The position numbers and the translations under genes were made by a program. A DNA stretch of 64,000 bases from the NCBI GenBank assembly GCA_963556145.1, contig OY744473.1:3410001-3474000 (forward strand), read 5' to 3'. Shown one piece after another: positions 46,870 to 59,579 of this stretch. The DNA is from Hygrocybe punicea (taxonomy: Eukaryota; Basidiomycota; Agaricomycetes; Agaricales; Hygrophoraceae). The notes beneath the pieces were generated by a model. It did not search any database and was not told where the DNA came from. It saw only the letters and a list, made by a program, of their open reading frames with translations. Position 1 is the first letter of the stretch; every line of letters begins with the position of its first letter.

Positions 46870-47199
46870 GGTATTGTGTCAGCATGAACACTCAATGGCA
46901 GGTGGGGACATATACACTCACTTATATGATGACAAGCGTGGTTGAGATGAGACAGGGTGGCGTAAAAGATCGGCAGTAGCGGTAACAACAGGCACATCAA
47001 TGCCGCCGCAAGTGGTTTCAGACTTGCATCCGAGACATCGGCACTGGGATAGGTATGCAACTGAGATGGAGATTGGGTGTTTGGGAAAGGACAGCAGTTC
47101 TCACACAAAATTCCAATGGCTAACTAGCCAACTACAAGACGAATAAAAAGAGCTAGAACAAAAAGAAGCAAAGAAGTCATGAGAAATGGAAAATTAAAT

Positions 47200-48431
47200 T
47201 CATGCCCTGTGCCCAACCTGTTTGTTTGCTAGAACTGCCAAGTAAGATAACATTAATACCAAGATTGGGCGACTAACTGTATCTCCGCTGACATCGCTGC
47301 TGAGCTCAGTGAGAACCTTTGCCAGTTGAAGGGCTTCCTCGGTGCTTAAGTCCCATCGCTTAACCGCAGTTCGGAGGCCATCCTCGTCTACCGATCGAAA
47401 GAGGTTCTTCATTGTATGTGGAGTAGATTCGGCGTGGGTAGGCTCCATGCTCTGCTGTGAAGACGGTTCAGCTGGAATGTCCACAGCAGACGAATGCTAG
47501 AATAAGATACATTAATTATAATTGAATGGAGGGGATAGAGTGGTGCTTGCCAAATGCGTGGCATTGTCTTCGCTAGCCTCCTCACCGGCCTCCTCACATT
47601 GCGTTACTGAACTAATGGTTACCGAACTAATAGATTCATCATCCATGGTGGTTTCCTCGGAGTGTGGGGTGTTGATGGCAAGTTCGCTTGCCTCAGCCCA
47701 CCAAGCATTGTCAGTGTCGGATAAATCGTCGTTGAAAGTCTCTTTGATGGCAACCAGATTGTCCCAGAGACATTGAGATTCTCTGAAGTGATGGCATGTA
47801 AAGGAGTGTTGTGCATTCTTGTGGAGCTCTCCGTTGTTCGTACTTGTGACTTGGGGAGGAATGGGGACTGCGGTGAGACAGCAGCTGTTTCGAAGGCAGA
47901 GCAGATGTGGTAGTGCGATTTCCTGGGCAAAGATTTGAACCAGGGAAGGTGTAGTCGGCCGTACACAGTTCTGTTCGAAAGATAATGATGCTGGAAGTAA
48001 AGTATCGATGACAAGACCTTCAGCTGCTGGAAGTCCTCCAGGGCAGCGCAAAAGAACCGATATCCCCCCATCGATTGTATCCATGCATGAAATCTAATGA
48101 AATCGAGTCAGTCATTTAGCAAAACAATGTTGAGCAAACTCACCGCATCCAAGATGTCGTTGTATGTATCCTTGGATAGCTTGGACCACGACAGCAGACC
48201 TTTCCTCACAGTCGTCTGGGCAAGTTCTTGGAACAGGGCAATAGTCGAAGTGTGAAGCATGTTTACTTGAGGAGCGGACTGATGGACACCATGTCGAAGA
48301 TATGCACGACATGATGATGAATTCTTGTCATCCAGAACGATGTGAGGCATGTGCACAAGGCGAATACTCCAAGGGGAGTAATCAAGTTTGGGGCGTTGTA
48401 TCGGGGAATATGTGGGGGAGAACTCGGCCAT
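47200..48431 (-). CDS. KDZ accessory gene 2, unknown function
   Basis: Exon 1 runs from ATG 48431 (MAEFSPTYSPIQRPKLDYSP) and donates at GTGAGT after NDILDA. Exon 2 starts ISCMDTIDGGISVLLR (about 48090) and stays open to about 47510, with a Ser/Thr/Glu-rich acidic end. A third segment to 47200 (SPHTMKNLFRSVDEDGLRT, SYLAVLANKQVGHRA) may be a last exon, but its junction is unclear. I recognise no domain. It lies 129 bp downstream of the KDZ transposase gene on the same strand. Confidence 0.45.
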
Positions 48432-48559
48432 GGTAGGTCACTGATTGAGACTCGAAACCCAAGTTTGGCTCAAGTGGCGGAATGGCCAATCCACAACTTA
48501 GCACAATATTATGGTACTGAAGCGTGTATTCAATATATAATGACAGTTAGCGGTAGTAC

Positions 48560-51500
48560 TTAGTCTGAGATAGCTATTACAAAATCTGTCATTCCATCCA
48601 AGTCCTGCTTGAGCTCCTCATCGTCCACAGCAAAATCATGATCACCTTCATGCACCAATAAGTCCGCAACAACACGATCGACTGCTTGAACACCTTCGGG
48701 CATGCTTGAGGTAGCTTGGGCGACACCTTGACGCACCCCCACCATTCCTGGACTCCCCGAAAATCCATTCAAGCGCTCAGTTTGATCCAGGCGGTGTAAG
48801 CTGACAGCATTGACCATCGAGCACTTTTTCCAGTACTTGTGCAGTTCTTCGGCGAGTAGGGGATTGGAGTTAGTCAGCTTCGCAATGGTGCTTTCCATGC
48901 AGACTGTTTCGTCGTGAATGGCAGTGCGTACCCGAACAATCTCGACGTTGAGCCATGTCAGCTCTGTGTGAGCTTGTGATAAGTGAAGATACTTGACGGT
49001 GGCTTCGCGGTGTGCTGGTTGAGCCCAAGTCTCATGGCGGATATCCGATTGTGAAAGCCGAAGGAGGTCAAATTCAGCGAGGAAACCATAATCGACAATT
49101 TGTTTCCAGGTCAGTTTAGGGTAGTCAATCTTCACGGCTTCAGTGTTGTACGTGGCTAGTGCTTTGCGAATGGCCTCGGACCGTCGTTGGAGTGCTCGTG
49201 AGATGTGTTGTCGCATTTTATAACCTAAATTGAGGCTCAACGACAGCTTGTCGGATAAGGCTGTCCACATACCAGTACCAGACATATTCAGTTTTGTAAG
49301 CTCGAATAGTCGTTGTACAATGAGGCGCTCAAGTTCATCCAAAGCCTGGCGATAGAGACGGTGCGTAATTTCTCATTTTACCTCCTGATATTCCGGAGAC
49401 AACGGTGTCCAGCGATCGCCGATAATGTCAAGCCGGTTCTCCAGGCTAGTAACAAGTGTTTCACAATTTTGAAGCTTGGTATACGTCGAATCGACCATAC
49501 GTTGCGTCTGGCGAATGGCCGCAGGTAAGTTGATGGTGGCTGCATGATTGAAGACCATATGCACGGCACCTCAGGCGTTGTTCCATTCGGATCTGAGATA
49601 CGAAATGATGTCAGTCCTTATACGTAATTGGACCCAAACTCACTGGCATTGAGCGAGATCCTCAAGGGCATCGACATAGCGGAATCGGAGTTGATATTCA
49701 GCCGGCTCCTCTGTCAATCCCTGCAAGTACTTGCGCTCCTGTTCAATGTAAGACTCAAAGTCGCCATCACCGATATTGAGGCTCTTCTGCAACCGCTGAA
49801 CGTCAGGTGTGAGTGTTTGAATGACCAACAGTGCTGCTCGATAATGATTGAACAAAAACTTTCCTGAGGAACCAGTGAGATTGCGATGAGCAAGTTGAAT
49901 GTATAACACATACCGAGTTCGGCATACTTGTCTTCATTCCAAAAGGTAAAATGTTCCTCAATTGCTTGACGGCAATGAAACTTGCTCGCGTGCCGTGTGC
50001 CACGGGCAATGGCATTCGAAGCTGAAAATATTCTCTCACACCCTTCGCCATCTGATCGGCCCATACCCGGAATATAAAGGGGATGCCAATGTAATTGACA
50101 CCCCCGGTTGTGTGCATGGCCATGAAAGGCATTAACGGCCATCCAAAATTGAAGGCTATGCACATGTGGAGCAAGACTACTTTGCGCTAGCGTCTTATTG
50201 AACGCACATCCGATGTCATATCGGCAACCTATCTTAGGGCCATACACCGAAAGTAATCGGTCAACCATCGCGAGAGGGTACTTGCGACTGCAAATTGACT
50301 ATGAGTACTCGTTAGCAGAGAGGACAGAGGGCTTACAGTTCTCCACTTCGAATCATATCGGACAGCAACAAAATGAAAGCATGGCAACAGGCAACAATGA
50401 ATATCCCTGTTTCATTGAACATCCCAAACATCTTCTTCCGCTCTTCGGGACCTGCGGCACGCCAGCGTTTGATGCAGTGTGCTACCGGATCCGAGGATGG
50501 CAGCTCTTCCCAATCATCATGTGGATCTTCAGCCTCAGCGGCCTTGTTCTTTTCTTGCTGGAACATCATCAATCAGGCACTGATCTAAATTATGGGTTGA
50601 GAAGGAAGGGATTACCGGTCGGGAGCGTGCCTCATCACCAAACCTGTCAACTTCTTCCAGGCTTATCCATAAATCCAAACGCGTTGTTCGAGTATCCTGG
50701 CGGTCAATCTGTTGGTGAACAAATGCATTTGTACGCCTGAGAGAATTGTTGGCATCCATTTCACATAAAAAGGAAAACAAAAGCTCATCCTCATCGAGGA
50801 GTTGGTAAAAACATGCTGGACAACAGTTCAAAAGGTGCCAATTTGGTGTGTCGCGACCCAGGGCTGATTTGAGTTTCTTATCAATTAAATAGACGATCTC
50901 CAGATATATGTCGTAAGCAATAGAAAATTGTTCGCTCAGGTACCTCCGGTATGGTACCTGATGTAGTTCGGTTGCTGTTGACAAATGGAATGTGGGGGGG
51001 AAACATACATTATGTAGATGACACAATGCTCGAACCTGACCCTGGATACTGAGCCGAGGACTGACCCGGTGGGTTTGGCGGAATGCGGTCAGTGTGCGGA
51101 GTGAGAGTGCAACTGTCGGGAGAAGGGGGGAGCAGCCGATGTAGCCGTGGCGAAGCAAAATCGTATTGAGGTGAAGGTCCGTTGTCGAGATGGGGAAGCG
51201 AAGGCAGCTCAGAGCTGCAAACAGAGTCAGAACGAAAACACAAAGAGTAGATTGACATACAAAATGTGTCCACAGCCTCAACTTGGAGAAACTCAAGGTC
51301 TGCGCGTTCGGGGAGAGCGGGAATAACAGGGGTCTGTTCATTGGTGTCTTGTAGTTGGTAACTGAGATATGCTTCCACTAGGGCCTCGAGCTGTGCACTC
51401 CAGTTGACCGTTGTAACCTCGATGCGATTGCAGCGATCGCGATCATCCATTCGGCGGCTGGATACAAATTAATTTAGGCTTCAGTAGTTGGGATAGCATG

Positions 51501-51664
51501 CACAGTCCTGCAAACACTTCATACTCGCCACCGGCATGGCTGACATCAAAACCTTCGTCCCTGGGTGGCGGCTGGATATAGGAGTCCTCAGTCCAGTCAT
51601 CGGTTGCCGCAGATCCAGTGTCGATATCCATTTGATAGACAGCTTCCCGATCGTCGTAGGACAT
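48560..51664 (-). pseudogene. KDZ transposase with CxC1-like region, one stop near the C-terminus
   Basis: From ATG 51664 (MSYDDREAVYQMDIDTG) the exons join in frame. There is a CxC1-like segment (HGYIGCSPLLPTVALSLRTL, CPACFYQLLDEDELLFSFLC), then the core: EERKKMFGMFNETGIFIVAC, DMIRSGEL, KYPLAMVDRLL, GCRYDIGCAFNKTLAQSSL, AFHGHAHNRGCQLHWHP and DGEGCERIFSASNAIARGTR. A helical C-terminal part follows, with LERLIVQRLFELTKLNMSGTG. A TGA at 49373-49375 interrupts the frame between SPEYQEVK and EITHRLYRQALDELE. The alternative, a 36 bp intron, would be abnormally short and would remove conserved residues. The catalytic core precedes the stop, so a truncated protein is possible. Confidence 0.85.
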
Positions 51665-52074
51665 CCCTTCATGCAAGATCAGTAATGGATGGAGATTATT
51701 ACAAGTAAAAATGCCTTGTATATCAGCCTGGCGCTTTGCTACACTCGCCGCTTTCCTCTCCTCCTGTCTCCCGGCTTTCAATAGCGCTGTCGACTTGTGA
51801 TGGCACTTGAGGCTATGCGAGATGATTGTTTTCGAGAGCCTGGGAAGGCGGATGCCTTGGGAGTGTCGGTTAGTCATGGGAGAGGGGGGTGAAGAGTGCC
51901 AGGGATCAGCCAGCGAGGTAAAGTACATGGGCAAAGGGCTAAACACAAGGTATACATGCGCTGATGGTGGTAATTGGCACATGAGGTTGCCGGTGTGCCG
52001 GAGAAGGGAGGATTGGGTGATGTCAGGAAGGCAACATGGTGAATGGTGATGCGGGGGTGGCTGCAAGTCTTGTG

Positions 52075-52640
52075 GGCGTGAGGGTGAGCCTGGGGTGCGT
52101 ATGCGAGGTGCGCGGATGTCATCGAGGGCGGGCTCGCATGGTGGAAGGCACTTCCTGGCACTATAAAGGCCGTAGGCATCCGTACGAGGTACATATGCTA
52201 GGTAGAATACAGACTTACCGTGAGCACTGGCGTTGTGCGCGCACAACACGATCGTTGGCAAGAGGGCGGGACCACGCCATGGCAGGAGCTTCCCAGTGCT
52301 ATAAAAGGGTGCGGGTGCGAGTAATCAACATATACGCTAAGGAAAAGACAGGCTTACGTGGAGCGCTGGCACTGTGTGGATACAACGCGGTAGGGGGCGG
52401 GATCAGCCTGAGGACCCGTGGGACTCCGGGGTTCGGGGATGCGTTGCTGCATCCGCTATCAGCTCAGGGCGCGGTAGATAAGATAAAGGTACTTACCTTG
52501 CGATATGCGAAGGGTATGGACCGAGTTATTTCTCGGTTTACCGCCGGTGTCGAGGATACAACAGAGTTGAGCCTAATAAGACTCGTCTCAAACAAAGTGA
52601 GACAAGCCTAATAAGGCTCAAAGTGTGGGAAGGTCAGGTG
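52075..52640 (-). repeat. Inner inverted repeat of the KDZ element, right arm
   Basis: Reverse-complement partner of 44292-44890, about 35 bp shorter because the innermost tandem unit carries a deletion. Between this arm and the transposase start (51665-52074) there is no clear gene. Confidence 0.85.
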
Positions 52641-52929
52641 TTCAAATATGCCACTGTGACATTGTGTGACTGGCCGAAAGCTGGGCCTGTCCGATGTGTG
52701 GGGTGATGATAGTATTCGTGAGCCAGACACCTTCTCGAACCAAGATCTCAGCGAATGCTCAATGACTTGGAAACAACATGTCTTCGGTATTCTAGATCAT
52801 CGCAAGTCAACGGGGAGAAGCAGAAAAAAAAACGATTGCTACAATTCACAGGATATTGAATCAGGAATCAGCGCTTAGCTCCCAAGGGCTCGTGGTTTGC
52901 GAAGAAACCAACTCTTCACATACTGCATA

Positions 52930-54765
52930 TCATGCCCCTACCAATGCCATCGCGCCCACACCTGCAAACAAGCTCACAAGCGCTAGTCCTTGCTTCCATA
53001 CGCCGCCCCTCCACAGCAGAGGATCCATGATGAAATCGCCGGCAAGCATCTCTACGCAGGCAGAATATATCAGCATGCCCGCTGATATAGCAGACATCAA
53101 GCCTTGCGCGAGCTTCATGCGACCTAGTCGTTCAGCAAAGGCGTCCGCAATCGGTAAATTTGGAGGGAGAACCTGACGCCAAGCACTCACCGCGATCTAC
53201 ACCCTCCGAGAATGACAGGAGGCCAACTAATATCCCAGTTGGGGTGGTAAGAGCGAAAAGGAACGACAAAATCGGCTCTAGGAACCGATAACGCTTGATC
53301 CCATCTTCCCTTGACGCTGGGAGAGAAGCTATGCGGATTCCCAGTGAAAGACCCTCGAACAGTTGGTGAAAGAGAATGGCCGTTACCAGTGAAGCTGCGG
53401 AGGTTGTTGACATCAATAACCAGTGTGGTGACGGTTGAACAAACGTACCAAATTCGGACGACACAATTGCGAGAGTCAAGCCAATCACAAAGGAATGAAT
53501 CATAATTCCCAGTTGTAGAATCTGAACGGCTAAGATTAGTGGGACGTATTCGGGTTTCTCTGCGAACGCAACATCCGTTGTAGAATGTATGCATATACGA
53601 ATGACCCTACATGGAGGGGGGAAATCAACGCACAAGAATTCCGATGACCTGCCGCTTCTTTCCAACCTTGACATTTGCCACAGCCATCTCTACATGTTCA
53701 CTGCTAAGGTTCGCATCAAATGCATGACTATGGCCATGATCATGGCCAATGTTACTCGGCGAGTGATGATGAAGTCCCGTGTTGTCTTTGCTTCCCTGCA
53801 GAGTTTCCGGAGTCGCAAATACGCGGTGTGATGGACGAGGGGAAGGCGCTCGTGAAGGAACAGATGAACCTTCCTGGGATTGAGGAACCGAAGGATGCGC
53901 TTGCAAGTGGTCAACATAGGAAGTCGATACGTCTAAGACAAATTTGGGTCGGATGCTTCATTGAGTTTCGGGGAACGGTTATTGGTCACATACATTCTAT
54001 CAGGAATATTACGAGTAGTGAAATTAATCTGGGAAGGAGCTGTTTAACAACCAAGACGCCTATATGCGACGAGGCGTATGAGAGCGGATATTGACATACA
54101 TGACCAAACCAGCCAGATTTTCAACATGCCACCTGGATTTGACGATGGGATCTTGTAGGGCCTTGAATGCATCCTGGAGCAGGTGACAAAAAGCCGTAGA
54201 TAGAATGATACCTTGTTGGAGGACGTGCGTAAGTATTCGGTTAGTTGGGATTGATAAAGGAGTTCTGGTTGTGAGAAAGCGTAGCTGACGCAGACTAATT
54301 GAGACAGCATAACATCCCGCGATGAACCGAACAACATGGTCGACGCTCTCCAGAATAAGGACGGGGCCGCTGAAGCACACCTGCGTACTAACCTGTCCCA
54401 AAGTGTTTCCCGACGAAAAATACTATTCGCGGAATGCGGAAAAATGGCATCCGTTTCGAGAGTGATGGGAGAGAAACGGCTATGACGTGGGGATGATGTT
54501 AGTTTTCATGCACCTCAGAGAGCAACATTTACAACATACCGAATAGTGACACCAAGAATATAACCAGCATCACACCCACCCGTGCGTTCAAGGCTACATT
54601 ATGCTCACCGTTGATGGTGAATGTGTTGGCCGAGGATAAATCAAAGAAGGCGAAGAAGTGTTCACTGTACCAGCCTGACGCAGCACTGATGTGCGATCTT
54701 GCATCAACGCCAGACGTTTCCCGAGAGTCCCATGGTTCAGAAAATATGGCGGACCGTGGCACCAT
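52930..54765 (-). CDS. ZIP-family zinc/iron transporter
   Basis: About seven exons join in frame from ATG 54765 (MVPRSAIFSEPWDSRET). Helix 1 is RVGVMLVIFLVSLFG; next come IVFFVGKHFGTGIILST and FCHLLQDAFKALQD. The cytosolic loop contains the metal-binding LHHHSPSNIGHDHGHSH. The transport signature is ILQLGIMIHSFVIGLTLAI then ILFHQLFEGLSLGIRI, with the His and HxxxE residues of ZIP helices 4 and 5. The end is QGLMSAISAGMLIYSACVEM ... MALVGA. It should import zinc (or iron) across the plasma membrane, like yeast Zrt1/Zrt2. All expected motifs are present. The exact start could be further upstream. Confidence 0.9.
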
Positions 54766-55585
54766 GATATTGTACAATTTGAAGGAGTACAACAGTACAG
54801 CTTTAAGGGACAAGCGCCGAGGAGGACCACACCAGTCAGCACATGACCGACCTCAGTAAAGTTCATTGATTTTGGCAAATGTTTGGCCCGGGTGAAGGTA
54901 GTTTCAGCAAATGTAAATACAAATGTAACACACAAATGTATCGACAATTTTATCCCACAACCCTCCAGCCCCGAAAGAAAATAGTATGGTCATAATATGC
55001 TTGCTATATCAATATTACTCCATCTGAAGTATATCAAGAAGGAATCCAACAGTGAACTCATCCAGATCCACATCAACTCATTAGTGGGACATCACTGCAG
55101 AAACTTTGATTTAGCATGATCCAGAGAGGGTTGGGGTAGCCAGTGTACTTAGACACCAGATTCAACAACATATTACCAACTGACTTGGGATCCCTGAAAA
55201 TGAGATCAGCCAAACTTTTCACACAATTTTTTTTCCCTGGATCACTTCAAATGTCACATAGAGCAACTTACAGTAAGAAAAAAAACTTTTTTTTTGATGT
55301 TCAGCTATACATTGAGCCCTTAAATTTGAAAGGTAAAACCATAGAATCATAGAATAGCACAATTCTATGGTGTCCCAATTTTTATTTGTATGCTGGTATG
55401 AAGTGCTGTGTTTATTTTCTCAAGCAACTCACACAAAAATTACAATAAGAAAATTACCTTGGGTGCTCTTCTGCAGAATCTGCACCCATTTCATGTTGTT
55501 GAAAATGACCATTTGAACTCACACAAACCCAACCGGCAGTTGCCGATTTCCAAAACGGGTTCAAGTCGCTAGTGTTGCCACGGCG
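54766..55585. other. Intergenic region
   Basis: This 820 bp stretch is AT-rich in its right half, with T-runs near 55229 and 55284. I see no gene, repeat border or RNA. Confidence 0.4.
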
Positions 55586-55589
55586 CGGC

Positions 55590-56640
55590 TCGGCTTCTGC
55601 TGGCTTCTACTATTTATGGCTTGGCTCCGGCTCAAGCCATGGCTTGGAGTCCTAAAAAGGCAATTCCTTCTACCACAGCCCGTTCCCCCTCTCCACCATC
55701 TTACACAGCACCTATGCCCCCACCGCGTACTAACACAACACCGGCGCCCAACAATGCCCGCTTGTGAACACACTGCAGCCCAATCCGAGGCCATAACGCC
55801 AGCGTCCAAACGGCTATGAGAGGTGCAGCGGCAGCGGATGCGGCGGGGTGGTGCATCCACCGCGCTGCAAATGTAGGTTCATTTTTTCATTTTTGTGTTT
55901 ATTTTAATGACTTACACGGCGCCCATGTCCACATGGCGCACAACAACGCCTGTCGATGAACACATCACAGCCCAATCCGAGGCCATAACGCCAGCATCCA
56001 AACGGCTATTGAGAGGTGCAGCGGCAGTGGATGCAGTGGGGTGGTGCATCCACCGCGCTGCCAATGTAAGTTTATTTTTTTCATTTGTGTTTATTTTACT
56101 GACTTACACGGCGCCCATGTCCACACCAACGCCCGTTGATGAACACATCGCAGCCCAATCCAAGGCCATAACGCCAGCATCCAAACGGCTATGAGAGGTG
56201 CAGCGGCAGCGGATGCAGCGGGGTGGTGCGTCCACTGCGCTGCCAATGTAAGCTTATTTTTTTCATTTTTGTTTATTTTACTGACTTACACGGCGCCCAT
56301 GTCCACACCGCGCACAACAATGCCTGTTGATGAACACATCACAGCCCAATCCAAGGCCATAACGCCAACATTCCAACGGCTATGAGAGGTGCAGCGGCAG
56401 CAGATGCGGCAGGGTGGTGTGTCCACCACGACATGTAAGTTCATTTTTTTTGTTTTGTGTGTTTATTTTACTGAATTACATTGCACCCATGTCCACACCA
56501 CGTACCAACACAACACCGGCGCCGAACAACGCCAGTCCATGAACCCAATCCAGCCCAATCCAAGGCCATAGCGCCAATACCCGAATGGCTATGAGACATG
56601 TAATGCCAATGTCTGCGGCGGGGCGGTGCAAATGTAAGTG
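55590..56640. repeat. Tandem array of five units of about 190 bp
   Basis: The landmark AGGCCATAACGCC recurs at about 55790, 55982, 56164, 56356 and, as AGGCCATAGCGCC, 56562: intervals of 182-206 bp. Each unit has a GC-rich part (GGTGCAGCGGCAGCGGATGC, absent from the last) and a T-rich part starting GTAAGT and containing TTACTGACTTACA, so every unit resembles an exon followed by an intron start. Units differ by substitutions and small indels. Confidence 0.8.
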
Positions 56641-57914
56641 CATTTTTTCATTTTTAGTGTTTATCTTACTGACCCCTACCCTCACGTCCCACCATCCTGT
56701 CTCATGTCCAGTCAGAATGGTCACTTGATCTACCCCATTCTCGGCTCTGTGCGCCGCTGTGAGCTCATGGAGCTGTTTGAGAGCTACCACACCATCACCA
56801 AATTCCTCAAAATTTGTGATGTTGTTGTTTAGTGTACTAAACTTATGTGCAGTAATGATGATAGAAAAGATATAGCATATAACTTCATACTAATACATTT
56901 AATATGACATGGTAACCACTTGCTGAGGTTCAGGCCTTTGTCAAGCTGTTGATGAATGAGGGAATGTCCTCAGGAGTCCCTTGGTGCAGATCTGCAAGTG
57001 ATTCCAATTCCTGCAGCTCATCAGCCCAGTCTAGACCATTTGTAAAATTTAGACCTCTTCCTTGGCGAATAGAGAACTTCAAGAGTTGTAAGGCCTCCAT
57101 CAGCTCTGCAGAGATGCGACTCCTACGAGCAGTCATTGTCTCCTTGCTTGAAGAGAAAACTCGCTCACAAGGAACAGCTGATGCTTGGATGGGTAGAATA
57201 TCCATGGCAAGGGCAAATATTGTTGAATATCGGTGTTGGTTTTCCTTTTTGTGTTCATCAACAATAAAAATTGTAATATTTTCAGCTCACTTGCCTGCCA
57301 ATACGTTAAGGAATTTGTGCCTGTCTCAATGTCATTGAGATACAGTTCAACTTCAACCTCCAATGAGTGTTGCAGTGTGCGGACCCAAGGCCGGTTCAGT
57401 CCAAGAATATCACCTGCATGTGGCCGTGCTGGTCGTGTATCAGGAGGTTGCAGGTCAGCAGTCTGAGGGGGTACAGGTTGGACATCTTGCACCACAGCTT
57501 GGTATGGACGAAGCTAGAGCAGCCAGATAAATAAATACTATGAAGTAATAGTATGATAATTCCTATACTCACCTCATTTATAAAAAGACTCTTAGCCCAG
57601 TCATATCTTTCAGGCATATTCTCCCGGTAAAAATCAAGCTTTTGTGATGGATCCACAGCTTGGAATATAGATTAGTCATCTTGCAATATAAAAGAGATAA
57701 AAAGACACACCCATTGCTAGAACATATGCTGGAACCAAGTCAACACGATCCTGGTAAGTGCCAAACTTGTCAAGACCCGCTTCCACAATCCATCTCAGAT
57801 TAGGATGTTCCTCAATGTACTCTTCCCATTTGATGGCCATAGCCTCATATGCAGGGATTGCATGGGATAGAGTTGGTGTCTTCTCTTGAGAGATGATCTG
57901 TTGGAAGGCATGTG

Positions 57915-58763
57915 CACAGGGTGCGCAGTAGCATACCATGTCACACAGTATCTTGAAAGTACTTGACAAGTATACTAAATATCATTACCATAACATTCAA
58001 CATGGTATTGTAACAGTATTCAGACATAAACTACAATACTTGTGCTCAAATTCATCTGAAGGTATGAAGGCAAATGAGACTTATACCTTTTCAATAACAT
58101 CAAGCCTTTTGTTTCACTACTTTTACTGTATCTACAGCAAAGTACCGTATAGTTCGGATAGAATACTTGCAGCCTAAGATGAATAAAAGTATTAAACTAG
58201 TAAGGAAGTTGTGCCACTTTCACTACTAGGATACCTTTTGAATCCTTTCAAGATACAGTGTGAAATAGTATAGTACTATTGCCATATTGTGAATTTAAGA
58301 TACTGTGTCAATACTTTTAAGATACTTTTATTATAATAAAAGTACTGAAACAGTATCTTAAAAGTATTGACACAGTATCTTAAATCCACAATATGGCAAT
58401 AGTACTATACTATTTCACACTGTATCTTGAAAGGATTCAAAAGGTATCCTAGTAGTGAAAGTGGCACAACTTCCTTACTAGTTTAATACTTTTATTCATC
58501 TTAGGCTGCAAGTATTCTATCCGAACTATACGGTACTTTGCTGTAGATACAGTAAAAGTAGTGAAACAAAAGGCTTGATGTTATTGAAAAGGTATAAGTC
58601 TCATTTGCCTTCATACCTTCAGATGAATTTGAGCACAAGTATTGTAGTTTATGTCTGAATACTGTTACAATACCATGTTGAATGTTACGGTAATGATATT
58701 TAGTATACTTGTCAAGTACTTTCAAGATACTGTGTGACATGGTATGCTACTGTGCACCCTGTG
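57915..58763. mobile_element. Foldback element of 849 bp, almost a perfect palindrome
   Basis: The element starts CACAGGGTGCGCAGTAGC and ends GCTACTGTGCACCCTGTG. The two arms (about 419 bp each) are inverted copies with only a few differences, around a short spacer near 58330-58345. The 3 bp GTG flanks both sides (57912-57914 and 58764-58766). With one copy removed, the interrupted hAT gene reads VPHAFQQ. A 3 bp duplication and CAC ends point towards the CACTA (EnSpm) superfamily, but the ends are not the exact CACTA. Confidence 0.88.
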
Positions 58764-59579
58764 GTGGCACCTAGAAGAGAAATTAGCTTTAGAAACAACA
58801 GATGCAATGCAAATACTTGAAGAATCTCCCGGTATGATTCAAGGGCTTCCCAGTCCATATCATCAAGTGGATACTTGTTACGTAGGTCTTTAAATTCATC
58901 ATCCTCCAAGAGGGTTTCAATGGCCTAAAATATAATTTAATATCCTCGAGAGACAATTATAAAATGGTACTATACATACATCACGGAGAAGAAGAGCCCT
59001 CTCAATCATCAGCAGAGTGGAAGACCACCTAGTGTCAACATCACGAAGTAATTGAAGGTCCGGAGCATCAAGCCTCTTTAAAACAGCTGCAAAATACTGC
59101 CTACGAAGTGATGATGCTCATATCTGAAAAAAGAGAGTGAATATTAAAAGAGAGTAAAGATTAAAAATAAAAAACCTACTGCATTAATCAAAGATCAAAT
59201 TGTAGCAATAGGATCTCTACCTAGCTCATCCAAGAATGCTGCAACCTGTTCTGGGGTGTAATCTGGAGCATCAGGAGCAGCAAATTCAAGGTTGGTAATT
59301 GCTGATAACACAGCTTTGCATGCGAGGTTGACAATGTGGGGAAAGCATCTGGAATACAACACATGAAGTGAAGGCAAGTGCAGGCAATTGTCACTTACCT
59401 GATGCGGCGGTGGACCTTATGGAACTTAATTTTTCGACGACGAAGCTCACGATCCAAAGAAAACATGAAGGTGTCATTGTTTGTTGCATTGTCAAGGGTT
59501 ATCCATCCAATCTATAAGATAATAAGTCAGAGAATTGACTGAGAAACAAAAAGAAAAATTCCTTCTCTGTGATCTTGAG

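Larger units (their letters stand above)
41263..52714 (-). mobile_element. KDZ-class (Kyakuja-Dileera-Zisupton) DNA transposon with long inverted repeats
   Basis: The outer ends are a perfect 44 bp inverted repeat: 41263-41291 continued at 44115-44129 (split by a hAT element) against 52671-52714. Inside them lies a second inverted repeat of about 0.6 kb (44292-44890 against 52075-52640). Between the arms are a KDZ transposase gene and two further genes, all on the minus strand. Without the hAT the element is about 8.6 kb. No matching target duplication was found outside the 44 bp ends (TGACTGAC on the left, TTCGTGAG on the right). It lies between the F-box gene and the 3' end of the ZIP gene. 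Confidence 0.85.

Noticed and set aside
49376..49411. A 36 bp intron removing the TGA of the KDZ transposase
   Set aside because: It is shorter than any intron seen in the window, and it would delete residues (EITHRLYRQ) that fit the family pattern.
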